Source: an uncultured Cryomorphaceae bacterium (GTDB taxonomy: Bacteria > Bacteroidota > Bacteroidia > Flavobacteriales > Schleiferiaceae). From it: DNA of 38,476 nucleotides. The stretch covers positions 1-38,476 of the forward strand of contig CAJWFD010000017.1 in assembly GCA_913031435.1 (NCBI GenBank). The letters are read 5' to 3'. Below the pieces are notes generated by a model that was not told the DNA's origin, searched no databases, and worked only from the letters and a program-made list of their open reading frames with translations. A program made the position numbers and the translations under genes. Positions within the stretch are counted from its first letter, which is position 1. Each line of letters starts with the position of its first letter. Positions 5,254 to 13,417 of the stretch are shown here, in pieces.

Positions 5254-7281
5254 CTATTTAATCACTACTGGTTCAGCGTGTGTAGTTCCGTCTTTGCTTA
5301 CAACAAGCAAGTAGGTTCCAGCGGCCAAATGTCCAGTGGAAATTTCAAGAGTTTCTCCTGAAGTGAAACTTCCTTGATAAGCATCAACTTCTTGACCTAA
5401 CATGCTGATCAGTTTTGCCTGAGCAACACCTTCAAACTCACCTTCAACAAAAATGCGGTCGGTAGCTGGGTTAGGGTAAATTTTCAAAGTTGCGGCCAAT
5501 TCATTTTCAATGGTCCCAATTGCATAAGTAGCATCGACACTCTGTAATACCTCTTTAGTCGTTAGATCTTGGATCCAAAGAATAACACCTAAGTTACTGA
5601 AGCTTTCAACGGTATGGTTTGTTGAAAGATTCACTGGGCTTGAAGCATTTGCTGGAAGAATGTAACTCCCATTAAATGTATAACTCAATGTTTGAGAAAC
5701 TGAAGAATTAGCCACCATTGAGGAAATAGACTGTCCACTTGAGCTAGGCATCATTTTCTTTACAACATGAATGAATTCCGTCTCACCATTAGTTCCAACA
5801 TTCGCATAATCTACCTTAGAATAGACTACAGCAAAGAGTGCAAGGTTATTAGAGTTTACATCAGCTAATGGAGTAATATTTACGCTGGTTTCTATAGTTT
5901 TTGAGAATTGGCTATAGGTAGCGGTCATCTCAACAAACGCAGGGCTAGATTGAAATTGATCGAAAACGGTTTGTGTAACACTGTTACCGTTAAGATCCCA
6001 GCCACCATCGATTTCAACACGAGGTACTGAGTTTACGCCATAATAGGTACGACGATCACCACCTTCGCTGTAGTAGTAAGGATCGCCCGCTCCTGGCCAG
6101 CTCATCTGGTATTTAATAGAGTTTGATTCTCCTGGGTTCGCTGCGAAAACTGTTTCCATTTGAGTATTAGCCGGCGTACAAGGACCACATGTAGAGGAGG
6201 TAAAGGTCTCGTATAAAGGATATCTCGTTGTCAATGCTGGTACCACTTGAACAGAGGTCATGGCAGTGTCATTGGAGTTATTAGAATCAACATTGTTACC
6301 ATTAAGACCGGTCAACCAAGCTTTCACATTGTAAACACCTGAAGTCGATGGATTCCACGTTGAAGTCGCCGTCAACGTTCCTGTTGCTCCAGAAGAAACA
6401 CTGATACCTGTCAACGCTGAAGTAGTGGCTGTACCACCATTCACACTGAGGTTTAAGGTCGCACTCGTAATAGTAGCTGCGCCATTATTTATAAAGTCAG
6501 CACTCACAGAGAAAGGCGAGGCAGTTAATGCTAAATAAGGGTTTAGATTAACAGAAGCACCTGCCATCTCGTAATCCGGCTGAACACCTTGTACAAAGGT
6601 TTGGTGCGTGTTATCCGTGCGGTCAGGAAGGTTGGTAGACGCACTTGCAACACCCATGATGCTGTCCATCGTAGTACTATTAGCACGAACACCAAGGTTT
6701 ACCGTACCGGCCCAACCAGCAGCACGCTGATCTACAATATAAATGTTATTAGATCCTTCTTCAAGTACTATAGACCAGTAAGTCCAGTGATTCCCTGATG
6801 TTCCTGTAGCGCTGTACGATGCGAAATGCACCCATTCTTGACGGTTAGGAGAAGTTCCAAATGTTTTACGAGCAATCTGATCATTTGCACCACTACCGTT
6901 TATACCTAGGATGCAAATAGATGAATCAGGAATCGTACTGCTCGCTATCGATACAGCAGCTCCAGAACTATGGTTCGCAGGAGATGTAGCTTGAGAGAAT
7001 GTTAGAATACCTGTATTGGAAACACGATACGTAGTTGCTGTATTACCGTTAAATGAAAAGGTAAATGGGATAGTTTGCGACGTGGAATAAGTTCCTGCTG
7101 TTTGCGCAGCGGCGACAATAGAAGTCCAACCTGAAGCTATTCCACCACCCACAGGGTACTCAGTGTCTTCTGTATTTACATTGTTTGGATTGCCACCAGC
7201 CGCAGCTGTATGGTAGTACTGACCGAAGGCAGCACCTGTACTTAGGACTATTACGCCCAAGGAAAGTAATAATTTTTTCAT
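5254..7281 (-). CDS. Secreted Omp28-like protein with T9SS sorting domain
   Basis: This 675-residue protein starts with a signal peptide (MKKLLLSLGVIVLSTGAAFG, cleavage near 20). Residues 30-235 form a beta-rich lectin- or adhesin-like region. Residues 240-345 resemble a CARDB/Ig-like module (SADFINNGAATITSATLNL). Residues 350-590 resemble the Omp28 family, with a thioredoxin-like ETFTSSTCGPCTPAN motif (CGPC at 365-368). The last 80 residues (IYPNPATDRIFVEG ... GTYLLVV) are a type A C-terminal sorting domain of the type IX secretion system, so it should be exported across the outer membrane and anchored or released. The gene stands alone between a palindromic terminator and a divergent aminotransferase. 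A surface redox or binding role is inference; Omp28 proteins have no firmly known function. Confidence 0.9.
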   Translation of the reverse strand: MKKLLLSLGVIVLSTGAAFGQYYHTAAAGGNPNNVNTEDTEYPVGGGIASGWTSIVAAAQTAGTYSTSQTIPFTFSFNGNTATTYRVSNTGILTFSQATSPANHSSGAAVSIASSTIPDSSICILGINGSGANDQIARKTFGTSPNRQEWVHFASYSATGTSGNHWTYWSIVLEEGSNNIYIVDQRAAGWAGTVNLGVRANSTTMDSIMGVASASTNLPDRTDNTHQTFVQGVQPDYEMAGASVNLNPYLALTASPFSVSADFINNGAATITSATLNLSVNGGTATTSALTGISVSSGATGTLTATSTWNPSTSGVYNVKAWLTGLNGNNVDSNNSNDTAMTSVQVVPALTTRYPLYETFTSSTCGPCTPANTQMETVFAANPGESNSIKYQMSWPGAGDPYYYSEGGDRRTYYGVNSVPRVEIDGGWDLNGNSVTQTVFDQFQSSPAFVEMTATYSQFSKTIETSVNITPLADVNSNNLALFAVVYSKVDYANVGTNGETEFIHVVKKMMPSSSGQSISSMVANSSVSQTLSYTFNGSYILPANASSPVNLSTNHTVESFSNLGVILWIQDLTTKEVLQSVDATYAIGTIENELAATLKIYPNPATDRIFVEGEFEGVAQAKLISMLGQEVDAYQGSFTSGETLEISTGHLAAGTYLLVVSKDGTTHAEPVVIK

Positions 7282-7342
7282 CGAAATAATTTTAGACCAT
7301 GAAGTTATGAGATTTAGAGTATATATGACGAATTATGCTACC

Positions 7343-7350
7343 TATATTTG
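7343..7350 (+). promoter_or_regulatory. -7 box for ornithine aminotransferase (TATATTTG)
   Basis: TATATTTG is an exact match to TAnnTTTG and ends 25 bases before the rocD ATG. The region 19 bases upstream reads ATA rather than TTG, so only the -7 element is recognisable. Confidence 0.65.
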
Positions 7351-7375
7351 TGGAAATTAGAAAAACCATAGCCTA

Positions 7376-8605
7376 ATGACAACAACTTCAGAATCCATAA
7401 TGCAATTAGAAGAACGCTACGGTGCTCACAATTACCATCCATTACCTGTTGTTTTGGAGAGAGGAGAAGGAGTATACTTATGGGACGTAGAAGGAAAACG
7501 ATATTACGATTTCTTATCTGCCTACAGTGCTGTGAATCAGGGTCATTGTCACCCGAAAATCATTAAAGCTCTAATAGACCAGTCTACGAAATTAACATTA
7601 ACCTCCAGAGCGTTTCACAATGATGTACTTGGAGAGTATGAGAAGTTTATAACATCTTTTTTCGGGTATGATAAAGTTCTTCCTATGAATACAGGGGTAG
7701 AAGGAGGCGAAACAGCGGTTAAATTAGCAAGAAAGTGGGGTTATGAAGTTAAGAAAATCCCTAGTAATTGTGCTAAAATTATTTTTGTAGAGGGAAATTT
7801 TTGGGGTAGAACTTTAGGTGCCATATCTTCTTCTACAGATCCGTCAAGCACTAATGGTTTCGGTCCTTTTATGCCAGGTTTCGAGTTAATCCCATACAAT
7901 GATATTAATGCATTAAAAATTGCTTTATCTGATCCTAACGTAGCAGGCTTCATGGTTGAACCTATACAAGGCGAAGCTGGTGTTGTAGTTCCAGATGATG
8001 ATTATCTTTTGACGGCATTCAACTTGTGTAAGGAGAATAATGTCTTATTTATTGCTGATGAAGTTCAGACAGGTATTGGCAGAACAGGAAAGATGTTATG
8101 TTGCGATCATCACGGCTTTAAGCCTGATGTACTTATTTTAGGCAAGGCCCTTTCGGGCGGTGTTTTCCCCGTTTCAGCTGTGTTAGCATCAAATGAAGTA
8201 ATGCTTACTATTAAACCAGGTGAACACGGGTCTACATTTGGTGGTAATCCTCTAGGATGTAAAGTTGCAATTGCCGCTTTAGAAGTCGTAAAAGCAGAAG
8301 GATTAGTCGAAAATGCAGAGCTTTTAGGCGAAATGTTTAGAAATGAAATTAATGAATATGCTAAAACTAGTAGTATAGCCAAATTAGTCAGAGGCAAGGG
8401 ATTATTAAACGCTATCGTCATTAATGATTCAGAGGAAAGCGAGACAGCTCTAAACATATGTAAGTTAATGGCATCCAAGGGTCTTTTAGCAAAGCCAACA
8501 CATGGAAATATTATCCGATTTGCGCCGCCATTGATTATTACAAGTGATCAGCTTATGGCTGCTCTATCAATTATTAAGGATGCACTAAGAGAATTTGAAA
8601 AATAA
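7376..8605 (+). CDS. rocD: Ornithine--oxo-acid aminotransferase
   Basis: The enzyme moves the delta-amino group of ornithine to 2-oxoglutarate, giving glutamate semialdehyde, and so links arginine/ornithine breakdown with proline and glutamate. It is a class III PLP aminotransferase of 409 residues, normal for the family. The N-terminal [13 protein letters not shown] signature is typical of ornithine aminotransferase. PLP-site features are [15 protein letters not shown] (107-121), the Asp of [13 protein letters not shown] (Asp228) and the Schiff-base Lys257 in ILGKALSGG. The [12 protein letters not shown] block follows. It stands alone behind its own -7 box, divergent from the secreted protein and 35 bases before the acyltransferase gene. 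Acetylornithine aminotransferase is the main alternative, but the N-terminal signature favours rocD. Confidence 0.94.
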   Translation: MTTTSESIMQLEERYGAHNYHPLPVVLERGEGVYLWDVEGKRYYDFLSAYSAVNQGHCHPKIIKALIDQSTKLTLTSRAFHNDVLGEYEKFITSFFGYDKVLPMNTGVEGGETAVKLARKWGYEVKKIPSNCAKIIFVEGNFWGRTLGAISSSTDPSSTNGFGPFMPGFELIPYNDINALKIALSDPNVAGFMVEPIQGEAGVVVPDDDYLLTAFNLCKENNVLFIADEVQTGIGRTGKMLCCDHHGFKPDVLILGKALSGGVFPVSAVLASNEVMLTIKPGEHGSTFGGNPLGCKVAIAALEVVKAEGLVENAELLGEMFRNEINEYAKTSSIAKLVRGKGLLNAIVINDSEESETALNICKLMASKGLLAKPTHGNIIRFAPPLIITSDQLMAALSIIKDALREFEK

Positions 8606-8640
8606 CGTACTTATATATTAATGAATTTTAAGAAGTAAGG

Positions 8641-9681
8641 ATGTCATTCAAGGGTATTTTCTTTCCTCATGATCAACGCAAAGACCACCATAAGGCTTTA
8701 GATGGTTTGCGAGGTTGGGCTGTTCTCTTGGTACTTATTGGTCATGCCGCAAACCAAGGACTAGCTCCATGGATTGCAGATGGTTTTTTAGCGCGGGGTA
8801 AACTGGGTGTTTATTTATTCTTTCTGATTTCTGCCTACTTATTGGATAAGCAAATAATATCCGTTTGGATACAGGGTAGAAGCAATCTAGGTTACTGGCG
8901 CTATTATATTCTGCGCAGGGTACTTAGAATTTTCCCTCCCTTTGTTATGGCGTTATTCGTATTCAGGTTCGCCAACGAAATGGGTTTAAACGTCGTCATA
9001 GATGATCTTAAAGAGATCTGGGAACACGTGACATTGCGCAGGGGCGATCATATATTCTGGTCTATTTCAACCGAGTTTAGGTATTACCTGCTTAGCCCAT
9101 TGCTTATTTTTGTTTTTGCAAAGTTCTTCAAGTGGAATAAAGTGGCAGTCTATATGGCTATATCCTGTGGTATTTTGGCTGCCATAATATGCAATCTTCA
9201 GTTTGACTTGCCTAGATTCAGTACGCTGAGGTATTTATCGATATTCTTAATAGGAACGGGGCTGGCTTTTTTCGAGATCCAATCCCCCAGGAGTTTTAAA
9301 ATACTCTTGTCTCATTCGTTTTCAAAATTCTTTGCGGCGGCGGCACTGGTAGTTTTTGTCATTTGGGGCCAATTAGCGACCAATTTCACTCACCCATCAG
9401 TCTACTTGCCTGCGGCTTTGCTATGGGGAATACTCTTACTGGCATCTAAAAAAGAAGATTGGTGGGGTGCCTTTTTATCTTGGACACCCTTTCGTTTTAT
9501 AGGTGCCATTTCTTATTCTCTTTACTTATTACACATACCCGTTTTGATGTGGGTGAAGACCCTGGAAATACATCCACTAGCGCAACTTCTTTGCTTCCTC
9601 TTCCTATCCGTGGTTGTTGGAGTACTATCTCATTTGTGTATTGAACGCCCAGCATTGAAGCTGGTCACAAAGACCTCATAA
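8641..9681 (+). CDS. Acyltransferase-3 family membrane protein
   Basis: This 346-residue protein is almost entirely hydrophobic, with about ten membrane segments. It has the family's signature near the N-terminus: HHKALDGLRGWAVLLVLIGH (17-36), with the arginine of LRG and the conserved histidine of GHA. FLISAYLLDK and the basic RRVLRIFPPF segment follow as expected. Members acylate (often acetylate) exported sugars, lipids or glycans at the inner membrane. The substrate here is not predictable, since no glycan or lipid biosynthesis gene adjoins it. It begins 35 bases after rocD and ends 12 bases before the thioredoxin-like gene, so those two at least are probably co-transcribed. Family call is solid. 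Confidence 0.9.
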   Translation: MSFKGIFFPHDQRKDHHKALDGLRGWAVLLVLIGHAANQGLAPWIADGFLARGKLGVYLFFLISAYLLDKQIISVWIQGRSNLGYWRYYILRRVLRIFPPFVMALFVFRFANEMGLNVVIDDLKEIWEHVTLRRGDHIFWSISTEFRYYLLSPLLIFVFAKFFKWNKVAVYMAISCGILAAIICNLQFDLPRFSTLRYLSIFLIGTGLAFFEIQSPRSFKILLSHSFSKFFAAAALVVFVIWGQLATNFTHPSVYLPAALLWGILLLASKKEDWWGAFLSWTPFRFIGAISYSLYLLHIPVLMWVKTLEIHPLAQLLCFLFLSVVVGVLSHLCIERPALKLVTKTS

Positions 9682-9693
9682 ATCTCTTTTAAG

Positions 9694-10299
9694 ATGACTG
9701 TTCTCGAACTGAAAAACACGTTAAATTTGATACTCGCAATAGGTATGACCTATGATCAGTATAGTGAGTTAAACAAGGCTTACGCAAAACAAGGCAAGAC
9801 CTCTGGTGAGCAAAAGGAATCTTACGTGGGGTATACAAAGCTAGGGGCAGCGCGATTGAGAAGGTGGGAGAAACTCTATAAATCGGAGCAGGAATATTTA
9901 GACGAGATAACATCTCTTGTATCTCCAGGAGAGCAATGGCTCGTATTTAGCGAGACGTGGTGTGGAGATGCCGCCCATATGCTTCCATTTGTACATCAAT
10001 GGTCAAAACATGCTAAGGTTCCATTGAGGATTATCATGCGCGATGAGCACCCAACACTGATGGATGAATTTTTAACGAATGGTGGACGTTCTATTCCTAA
10101 GTTGGTTAGAATATCTGCAGATGGAATGGTTCTAGGAACATACGGTCCCCGACCTTCTGCGCTTGTCGCCCACCTTGCTGAGTGGAAGTCTAAAGCATCT
10201 TTTGACTACAAAGAATGGACCCTTTTTGCTCAAGATTGGTACAACCAGGATAAAGGAAAATCAATTGAATCGGACTTTATAGAACTTTTATCCAAGTAA
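9694..10299 (+). CDS. Thioredoxin-like protein with a single active-site cysteine
   Basis: The 201-residue protein matches the 'thioredoxin family' group widespread in Bacteroidota. A helical N-terminal region precedes a thioredoxin-like fold beginning QWLVFSETWCGDAAHMLPF (81-99). Only one cysteine (Cys90) sits where a CxxC pair would be; the second position is Ala and the segment reads CGDA. The cis-proline loop is GGRSIPKLV. With one cysteine, ordinary disulfide exchange is unlikely; a peroxidase, reductase or glutathione-type mechanism is possible but unproven. There is no signal peptide, so it is probably cytoplasmic. It follows the acyltransferase gene by 12 bases and converges on a 78-residue gene on the other strand. 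Confidence 0.85.
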   Translation: MTVLELKNTLNLILAIGMTYDQYSELNKAYAKQGKTSGEQKESYVGYTKLGAARLRRWEKLYKSEQEYLDEITSLVSPGEQWLVFSETWCGDAAHMLPFVHQWSKHAKVPLRIIMRDEHPTLMDEFLTNGGRSIPKLVRISADGMVLGTYGPRPSALVAHLAEWKSKASFDYKEWTLFAQDWYNQDKGKSIESDFIELLSK

Positions 10300-10323
10300 A
10301 AGGTCTCACGCATCAGCACTTGT

Positions 10324-10560
10324 CTATTTTCCGATATGATCTTTAAAGTTTACATACATCTGGTTGAAAATGGTATAGACGCCATCAAGGAATTCAGCGG
10401 TTAGTGCGCTTTTAACATCTGCAGGAGCAGGGTGGGCATCTTTCATAAATTTAAAGCCTTGCTTCATGGGCCCCGCTTCGAATTCTACATAGTGCCAGCG
10501 CTCCATAGCATAGATGGTCGTTTTAAACTGCTTGGTACTCCAGGTTTCAACAATTCTCAT
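10324..10560 (-). CDS. Conserved-looking 78-residue protein, unknown function
   Basis: The product is a small soluble protein (MRIVETWSTKQFKTTIYAME at the start), rich in aromatic residues, with no signal peptide or membrane segment. I do not recognise a named domain. The pattern of alternating beta and helix (WHYVEFEAG, then DVKSALTAEFLDGVYTIFNQ) suggests a compact alpha/beta fold. It starts two bases after the stop of the TonB-dependent receptor gene and is the last gene of that four-gene operon, which supports it being real. The operon partners are envelope proteins while this one seems cytoplasmic, so its link may only be transcriptional. Confidence 0.75.
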   Translation of the reverse strand: MRIVETWSTKQFKTTIYAMERWHYVEFEAGPMKQGFKFMKDAHPAPADVKSALTAEFLDGVYTIFNQMYVNFKDHIGK

Positions 10561-10562
10561 AA

Positions 10563-12770
10563 TTAAAAGTCTACGTGCATTTTTAGATTAACCAATCGAT
10601 TGGTCATGTAATTTGGTACAGCATATTGCCCCTTGGCGCTAATATCTCTGACCCATAAATAACTCACTGTATTTCTCGCTTGTAGAAGGTTGAAAACCTC
10701 AACACTGATCCATATTTCATCAAACTGTTCCGTCCATTTCCCCTTCATCACTTTAATAAACCCTATATCTGCCCTGCGATATGGTGGTGCTCGAAAAACA
10801 CGCTGTTCAGGTAACGCTATTCCATCTCCAGTGCCATCAGGTCCAAAGGGAAATCCTCCACTAACCATGAGGGTTAAACTCATTCTTACACTTGGATCTT
10901 TCGGCAAGTAATCTTGAAAGTACACTGCAAAATTATAACGAGTATCTGATGGTCTCGCAAACCAGTCTTCATTATCTAAAATTCTTTCTTGCGCATTAAA
11001 TAGACTAAAAGTAAACCAGCTGTCTGTTCCTTGCACAAATTCACCATTGATACGACTATCAAACCCATAGACTCTTGCTTGGGCATCATTTTGAGCACTG
11101 TATCTAATGCGTACATTTTCTACGTCATATAAATTTACTCGGCTCAGACTCTTGAAATAACCCTCTAATGACCAGACAAATGGACGTCCCCACATCTCAA
11201 ATTCTTTGTCTGACCGAGCAGTAACATGTAATGCATTTTGACTTTTTACACCGGTGTTTAAGGTTCCATCTTTGCGTCTCATTTCTCTGTAAAAAGGATA
11301 TTGGTCATAGAGCCCAGCAGCGAACGTATAAGACCTTTTAGCCGCTAAAGGCTGGTAGAGCACGCGTAATCTAGGGCTGATCCTAACTTCTTCATTCAGC
11401 ACAGAATACTGTATTCTCGTTCCAATGGTATAGGTCAATTCTCCATTTGCTATGGCCTTTTTCCCTTTGAAATTCACGAAGGCTTTTGCCCTGTAGTTCT
11501 TCAAGGTTTGACTAGATGAAACGTGGCTGTAAAGTTCCAACTCTTTATAGGGTGTACTGTACAATCTTCCGTTAGAAACACTGTCTAGAGTACTTTGATT
11601 GTAGGGCAAGCTATATCCTGCACTGTCGATACGTTGCCATTCCTTATAACGGTCATAAATGTCCTCACCTTGGACAGTGGCTCCCCATTTGAGGTTGTTC
11701 TTACCATAAAAACGGCCCTCGTTATAGTTCAGGTTAATGATATAGGCATCTAAGAAGTTTCTTCTAAAATCCTGAAAACCTCCGACACCTCTGACTTGAG
11801 CGATTTCTCCAAAGTCATCACTACCAAGATCATTATTGAGTTCACTCAGTCTATAATACCCGATAACATCCGTGATTTCTTTTTCCGTAGTATGGAAGGC
11901 TGTAGTGCTAAAAGAACGATATCCATTACTCGCATTATTGAGCCTTTGGTTAAGCCTAGCGGCCATGAATTGAGTGTCATATCCAAATTTTTCCTGTCCA
12001 TCGAAATAGACTGTAAGTTGAAGAGCTTCTTGTAACGAGCCGAAACTCGTTTTTCTGTTCTGCGGTATTTGGTTCATTCTGTTGTGTGCGAAATGTCCGA
12101 AAATCTCGACACTCCACTTTTCACTATACGATCTACGCATCAGAATTTGAGCATCCATATTTACAGGCCTGTAATCACTTTGAATATCTGTGGCATTTAA
12201 GAGTAGTGCATTATTACGATAGCGCAATCCCGTAAGTACCTCCCAATGTTTACCTGCTTTTATCGAAGAGAAACTTACTCCGGTAAGGGATGCTTCCATT
12301 TTAGTATCTAGCTCCTGTTCTCCTCGTTTGTATCGCACATCCAGTACAGAACTTAGCTTATCACCATATTCTGCGCTATACCCACCGGCACTGAATAGAA
12401 TGTTCCCGACTAGGTGCGGGTGGATAATGCTCATGCCTTCTTGTTGTCCTGATCTGGCAAGAAAAGGTCGGAAAACCTCAAATCCATTGATGTAAACAAG
12501 GTTTTCATCAAAATTACCTCCACGTACATTATACTGGGAGCTCATTTCATTTCTACTGCTCACCCCTGCAAAGGTTTTGACCACACCTTCAATACCACCT
12601 TCAGCTCCAGTCGTAAATTTCAGATCTTTTCCTTTGACTTTTATTCTCTCATCAGCACCGCGTAGTTGACTTACCTCAACTTCGTCTAACAGTGTGGAGT
12701 CAGCGATTTGTCCATAACAAACAGTGCCTACAAAAAGACTTGCCAGCAGTGCGAAGCGAGTATAAAACAT
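10563..12770 (-). CDS. TonB-dependent outer-membrane receptor
   Basis: From the chosen start the protein has 735 residues: a signal peptide (MFYTRFALLASLFVGTVCYG), a plug domain (about 25-150, including GGNFDENLVYINGFEVF) and a beta barrel rich in alternating aromatic strands to the C-terminus (NRLVNLKMHVDF). Such receptors import large or scarce nutrients across the outer membrane using TonB energy. An upstream in-frame ATG at 12806 would put 12 non-signal residues before the signal peptide and overlap the previous gene. The ATG at 12770 gives a proper signal peptide and a two-base gap, so I use it. No SusD-like gene adjoins, so this is not a classic Sus pair. The substrate is unknown. The usual N-terminal carboxypeptidase-regulatory domain is absent here and appears as a separate gene just upstream. 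Confidence 0.9.
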   Translation of the reverse strand: MFYTRFALLASLFVGTVCYGQIADSTLLDEVEVSQLRGADERIKVKGKDLKFTTGAEGGIEGVVKTFAGVSSRNEMSSQYNVRGGNFDENLVYINGFEVFRPFLARSGQQEGMSIIHPHLVGNILFSAGGYSAEYGDKLSSVLDVRYKRGEQELDTKMEASLTGVSFSSIKAGKHWEVLTGLRYRNNALLLNATDIQSDYRPVNMDAQILMRRSYSEKWSVEIFGHFAHNRMNQIPQNRKTSFGSLQEALQLTVYFDGQEKFGYDTQFMAARLNQRLNNASNGYRSFSTTAFHTTEKEITDVIGYYRLSELNNDLGSDDFGEIAQVRGVGGFQDFRRNFLDAYIINLNYNEGRFYGKNNLKWGATVQGEDIYDRYKEWQRIDSAGYSLPYNQSTLDSVSNGRLYSTPYKELELYSHVSSSQTLKNYRAKAFVNFKGKKAIANGELTYTIGTRIQYSVLNEEVRISPRLRVLYQPLAAKRSYTFAAGLYDQYPFYREMRRKDGTLNTGVKSQNALHVTARSDKEFEMWGRPFVWSLEGYFKSLSRVNLYDVENVRIRYSAQNDAQARVYGFDSRINGEFVQGTDSWFTFSLFNAQERILDNEDWFARPSDTRYNFAVYFQDYLPKDPSVRMSLTLMVSGGFPFGPDGTGDGIALPEQRVFRAPPYRRADIGFIKVMKGKWTEQFDEIWISVEVFNLLQARNTVSYLWVRDISAKGQYAVPNYMTNRLVNLKMHVDF

Positions 12771-12772
12771 CG

Positions 12773-13417
12773 TTATCGCTTGAGGCTTTGAAAGAGTTGG
12801 GTCCATGCGAAAGGATTGGATAGAGCACCAAGTATGGCCGATGCACCGGACGCACCTGGCCCGCTGCCATAGATTCGTCCTTGATTGTACAGCTGCTGAT
12901 TTTGCATGGAGATGATATAGTCTTGCATCTCAGTAGCATCGTAACCCATCGCCAGTGCACGAGCCCTCAATTCGTCCATGGCTAAATTACGCTGTGCAAT
13001 GTCCATTTCTGTTGTTTTGACTTCCATTGCTAGAAACTCTTCTTTGAAATTTTCTCTAGAAGGCCACGGATAAACGATCACAGGATCAAGCAGTTCTGTA
13101 TCCCATTCTAAGATAATCCGTGATAAAAAAGCATCTCCATCTAGGGTGTCAGGTACCCAAAATTTCTGAACCTTAAAGCCAATGTGCTGAAAATATATAG
13201 TATCTCCAGGCATAGCAACTAATGAAAAGAAACCATCGTTATTAGTTGCTGACATCTGGCCGCGACTCTTTACCAATATTTGCACGTTAGGCAGTAATTG
13301 GATCAAGCTGTCATTGCTAACTACGATACCATGCAGCTGAACTGGGTCTTTAACCAGCTGTGCTTTAGCGCATGTGGTAAAAACAAATACTGCGAATAAG
13401 AGTTTAATCAATCTCAT
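12773..13417 (-). CDS. Secreted carboxypeptidase-regulatory-like domain protein
   Basis: The 214-residue product has a signal peptide (MRLIKLLFAVFVFTTCAKAQ). A beta-sandwich follows at about 25-110 with the pattern LHGIVVSNDSLIQLLPNVQILVKSRG split over strands, then NNDGFFSLVAMPGDTIYFQH, typical of carboxypeptidase D regulatory-like domains. In Bacteroidota these domains are commonly fused to TonB-dependent receptors. The C-terminal half (about 130-214) is helical, with MDELRARALAMGYDATEMQDY and a Gly/Ser-rich tail. A Cys in the signal (TTCAKAQ) might be read as a lipobox, but the AKAQ signal peptidase I site fits better. The gene overlaps the M23 peptidase gene by four bases and ends two bases before the receptor, so the three are translationally coupled. 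A periplasmic partner of the receptor is the simplest guess. Confidence 0.82.
   Translation of the reverse strand: MRLIKLLFAVFVFTTCAKAQLVKDPVQLHGIVVSNDSLIQLLPNVQILVKSRGQMSATNNDGFFSLVAMPGDTIYFQHIGFKVQKFWVPDTLDGDAFLSRIILEWDTELLDPVIVYPWPSRENFKEEFLAMEVKTTEMDIAQRNLAMDELRARALAMGYDATEMQDYIISMQNQQLYNQGRIYGSGPGASGASAILGALSNPFAWTQLFQSLKR

Noticed and set aside
8110-8478. 122-residue minus-strand frame inside rocD
   Set aside because: Antisense shadow of the conserved aminotransferase with no own start signals or family features.
12771-12806. Upstream start of the TonB receptor at 12806
   Set aside because: It would put 12 polar residues before the signal peptide and overlap the previous gene; ATG 12770 gives a proper signal peptide and a two-base gap.
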